DNA from: Piscinibacter sp047602365
Lineage (GTDB): Bacteria; Pseudomonadota; Gammaproteobacteria; Burkholderiales; Burkholderiaceae_C
Length of the DNA: 64,000 bases
Direction: 5' to 3'
Assembly: GCA_047602365.1 (NCBI GenBank)
Contig: JASGHM010000002.1
Location: 1,240,001-1,304,000, forward strand
Under the pieces are notes generated by a model. The model was given only the letters and a program-made list of their open reading frames with translations. It made no database searches and was not told the DNA's origin. The position numbers were made by a program, and so were the translations under genes. This document shows positions 63,528 through 64,000 of the stretch, piece by piece. Position 1 is the stretch's first letter. The number at the start of each line of letters is the position of its first letter.

Positions 63528-64000
63528 GTGCAGGAAAAGCCCAAACTGACCGACCGCCAGCAGCAGATCCTCGACCTGGTGCAAAGCGCCATCGAGCGCA
63601 CCGGTGCGCCGCCGACGCGCGCCGAGATCGCTGCCGAACTCGGCTTCAAATCGGCCAATGCCGCCGAGGAGCACCTGCAGGCGCTGGCGCGCAAGGGCGT
63701 CATCGAGCTGGTCGGCGGCACCTCGCGCGGCATCCGCTTGAAGTCTGACACATTGCGTGCGCTCAACGAGTCGCGCGGCAAGCAGTTCACGCTGCCGCTG
63801 CCCAGCCTGGCGCAGCTGTCGCTGCCGCTGATCGGGCGTGTCGCCGCCGGCAGCCCCATCCTCGCGCAGGAGCATGTCGACCAGACCTACCTGGTCGAGG
63901 CCAGCATGTTCCCGCGCCGGCCCGACTACCTGCTCAAGGTGCGCGGCATGAGCATGCGCGACGCCGGCATCATGGACGGCGACCTGCTCGCCGTGCAGAA
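63528..64000 (+). CDS. lexA: LexA repressor, 3' end outside window
   Basis: The first 157 codons of LexA, the SOS repressor and self-cleaving protease. It starts at GTG with AGGAG five bases upstream (VQEKPKLTDRQQQILDLV). The winged helix (about 1-70) contains PTRAEIAAELGFKSANAAEEHL, cut here by the turn. The cleavage site is Ala107-Gly108 in GRVAAGSP and the catalytic Ser142 is in RGMSMRDAGI. The catalytic lysine would be beyond the right edge. Two LexA boxes precede it. Confidence 0.96.
   Translation, partial: MQEKPKLTDRQQQILDLVQSAIERTGAPPTRAEIAAELGFKSANAAEEHLQALARKGVIELVGGTSRGIRLKSDTLRALNESRGKQFTLPLPSLAQLSLPLIGRVAAGSPILAQEHVDQTYLVEASMFPRRPDYLLKVRGMSMRDAGIMDGDLLAVQ

Overview
The window is compact, GC-rich chromosomal DNA with about 60 protein genes and no gene-free stretch longer than about 230 bases. 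The gene neighbourhoods point to a betaproteobacterium of the order Burkholderiales, in the Rubrivivax/Leptothrix/Methylibium-like group. The diagnostic clusters are msrB-yciB-bolA-parvulin, glnA-(DUF4124)-ntrB-ntrC, smc-zipA-ligA, dapC-dapD-pilU-dapE-prmB, and an acyl-CoA/branched-chain transporter block. This placement is inference from gene order and codon use. I see no prophage, insertion sequence, CRISPR array, rRNA or tRNA.

Layout. (1) 1-13.4 kb, minus strand: a beta-oxidation operon (FadB-like bifunctional enzyme, HD-domain protein, thiolase, thioesterase, acyl-CoA dehydrogenase) preceded by a TetR-type palindrome; then a Liv-type ABC importer (binding protein, two permeases, two ATPases) and an acyl-CoA synthetase. 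The synthetase activates acids and the oxidation operon degrades them. (2) 13.5-19.1 kb: msrB, yciB, bolA and a periplasmic parvulin, then a divergent YbbA-like ATPase/TesA-like esterase pair and a large secreted DUF6600 protein. (3) 19.2-27.9 kb: a complete methylmalonyl-CoA route on the minus strand (mutase, MeaB GTPase, carboxylase beta and alpha subunits, an epimerase-like VOC protein) ending in def, with a divergent GntR/FCD regulator and a 20-bp AT-rich palindrome between them. Propionyl-CoA left by odd-chain or branched oxidation could pass through this operon to succinyl-CoA. (4) 27.9-31.6 kb: folA, small membrane or secreted proteins, xthA. (5) 31.6-36.5 kb: nitrogen control (ntrC, ntrB, a DUF4124 protein, glnA) with a visible sigma-54 promoter and NtrC-like sites ahead of glnA. 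(6) 36.5-46.8 kb: mixed housekeeping and signalling genes (CinA-like, EI24, beta-propeller, creatininase family, AIM24 family, GGDEF, IclR, Na/Pi symporter, EamA, Nudix). (7) 46.8-53.5 kb: ligA, zipA, smc. (8) 53.6-61.4 kb: queF, the lysine/DAP genes with a pilU-like ATPase, prmB, an ABC-F protein. (9) 61.5-64 kb: ohrR-ohr, an asparaginase and the start of lexA with two SOS boxes.

Two window-wide observations stand out. First, a roughly 100-bp two-hairpin element occurs twice, in opposite orientation, 90% identical, each copy beginning at a stop codon and lying between convergent genes. Second, several conserved genes carry single-base indels (acyl-CoA dehydrogenase twice, methylmalonyl-CoA mutase, ligA, probably the 3' end of folA), and two unrelated gene pairs are joined in one reading frame (EI24/CinA-like and PilU/DapE). 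Because essential ligA is among them, sequence error is the simplest explanation, but true fusions are not excluded. No clear new defence or mobile system is present. The more unusual biology is an HD-domain protein with an oxygenase-like ligand pattern inside the beta-oxidation operon, and a VOC protein with an altered metal ligand in the methylmalonyl-CoA operon.
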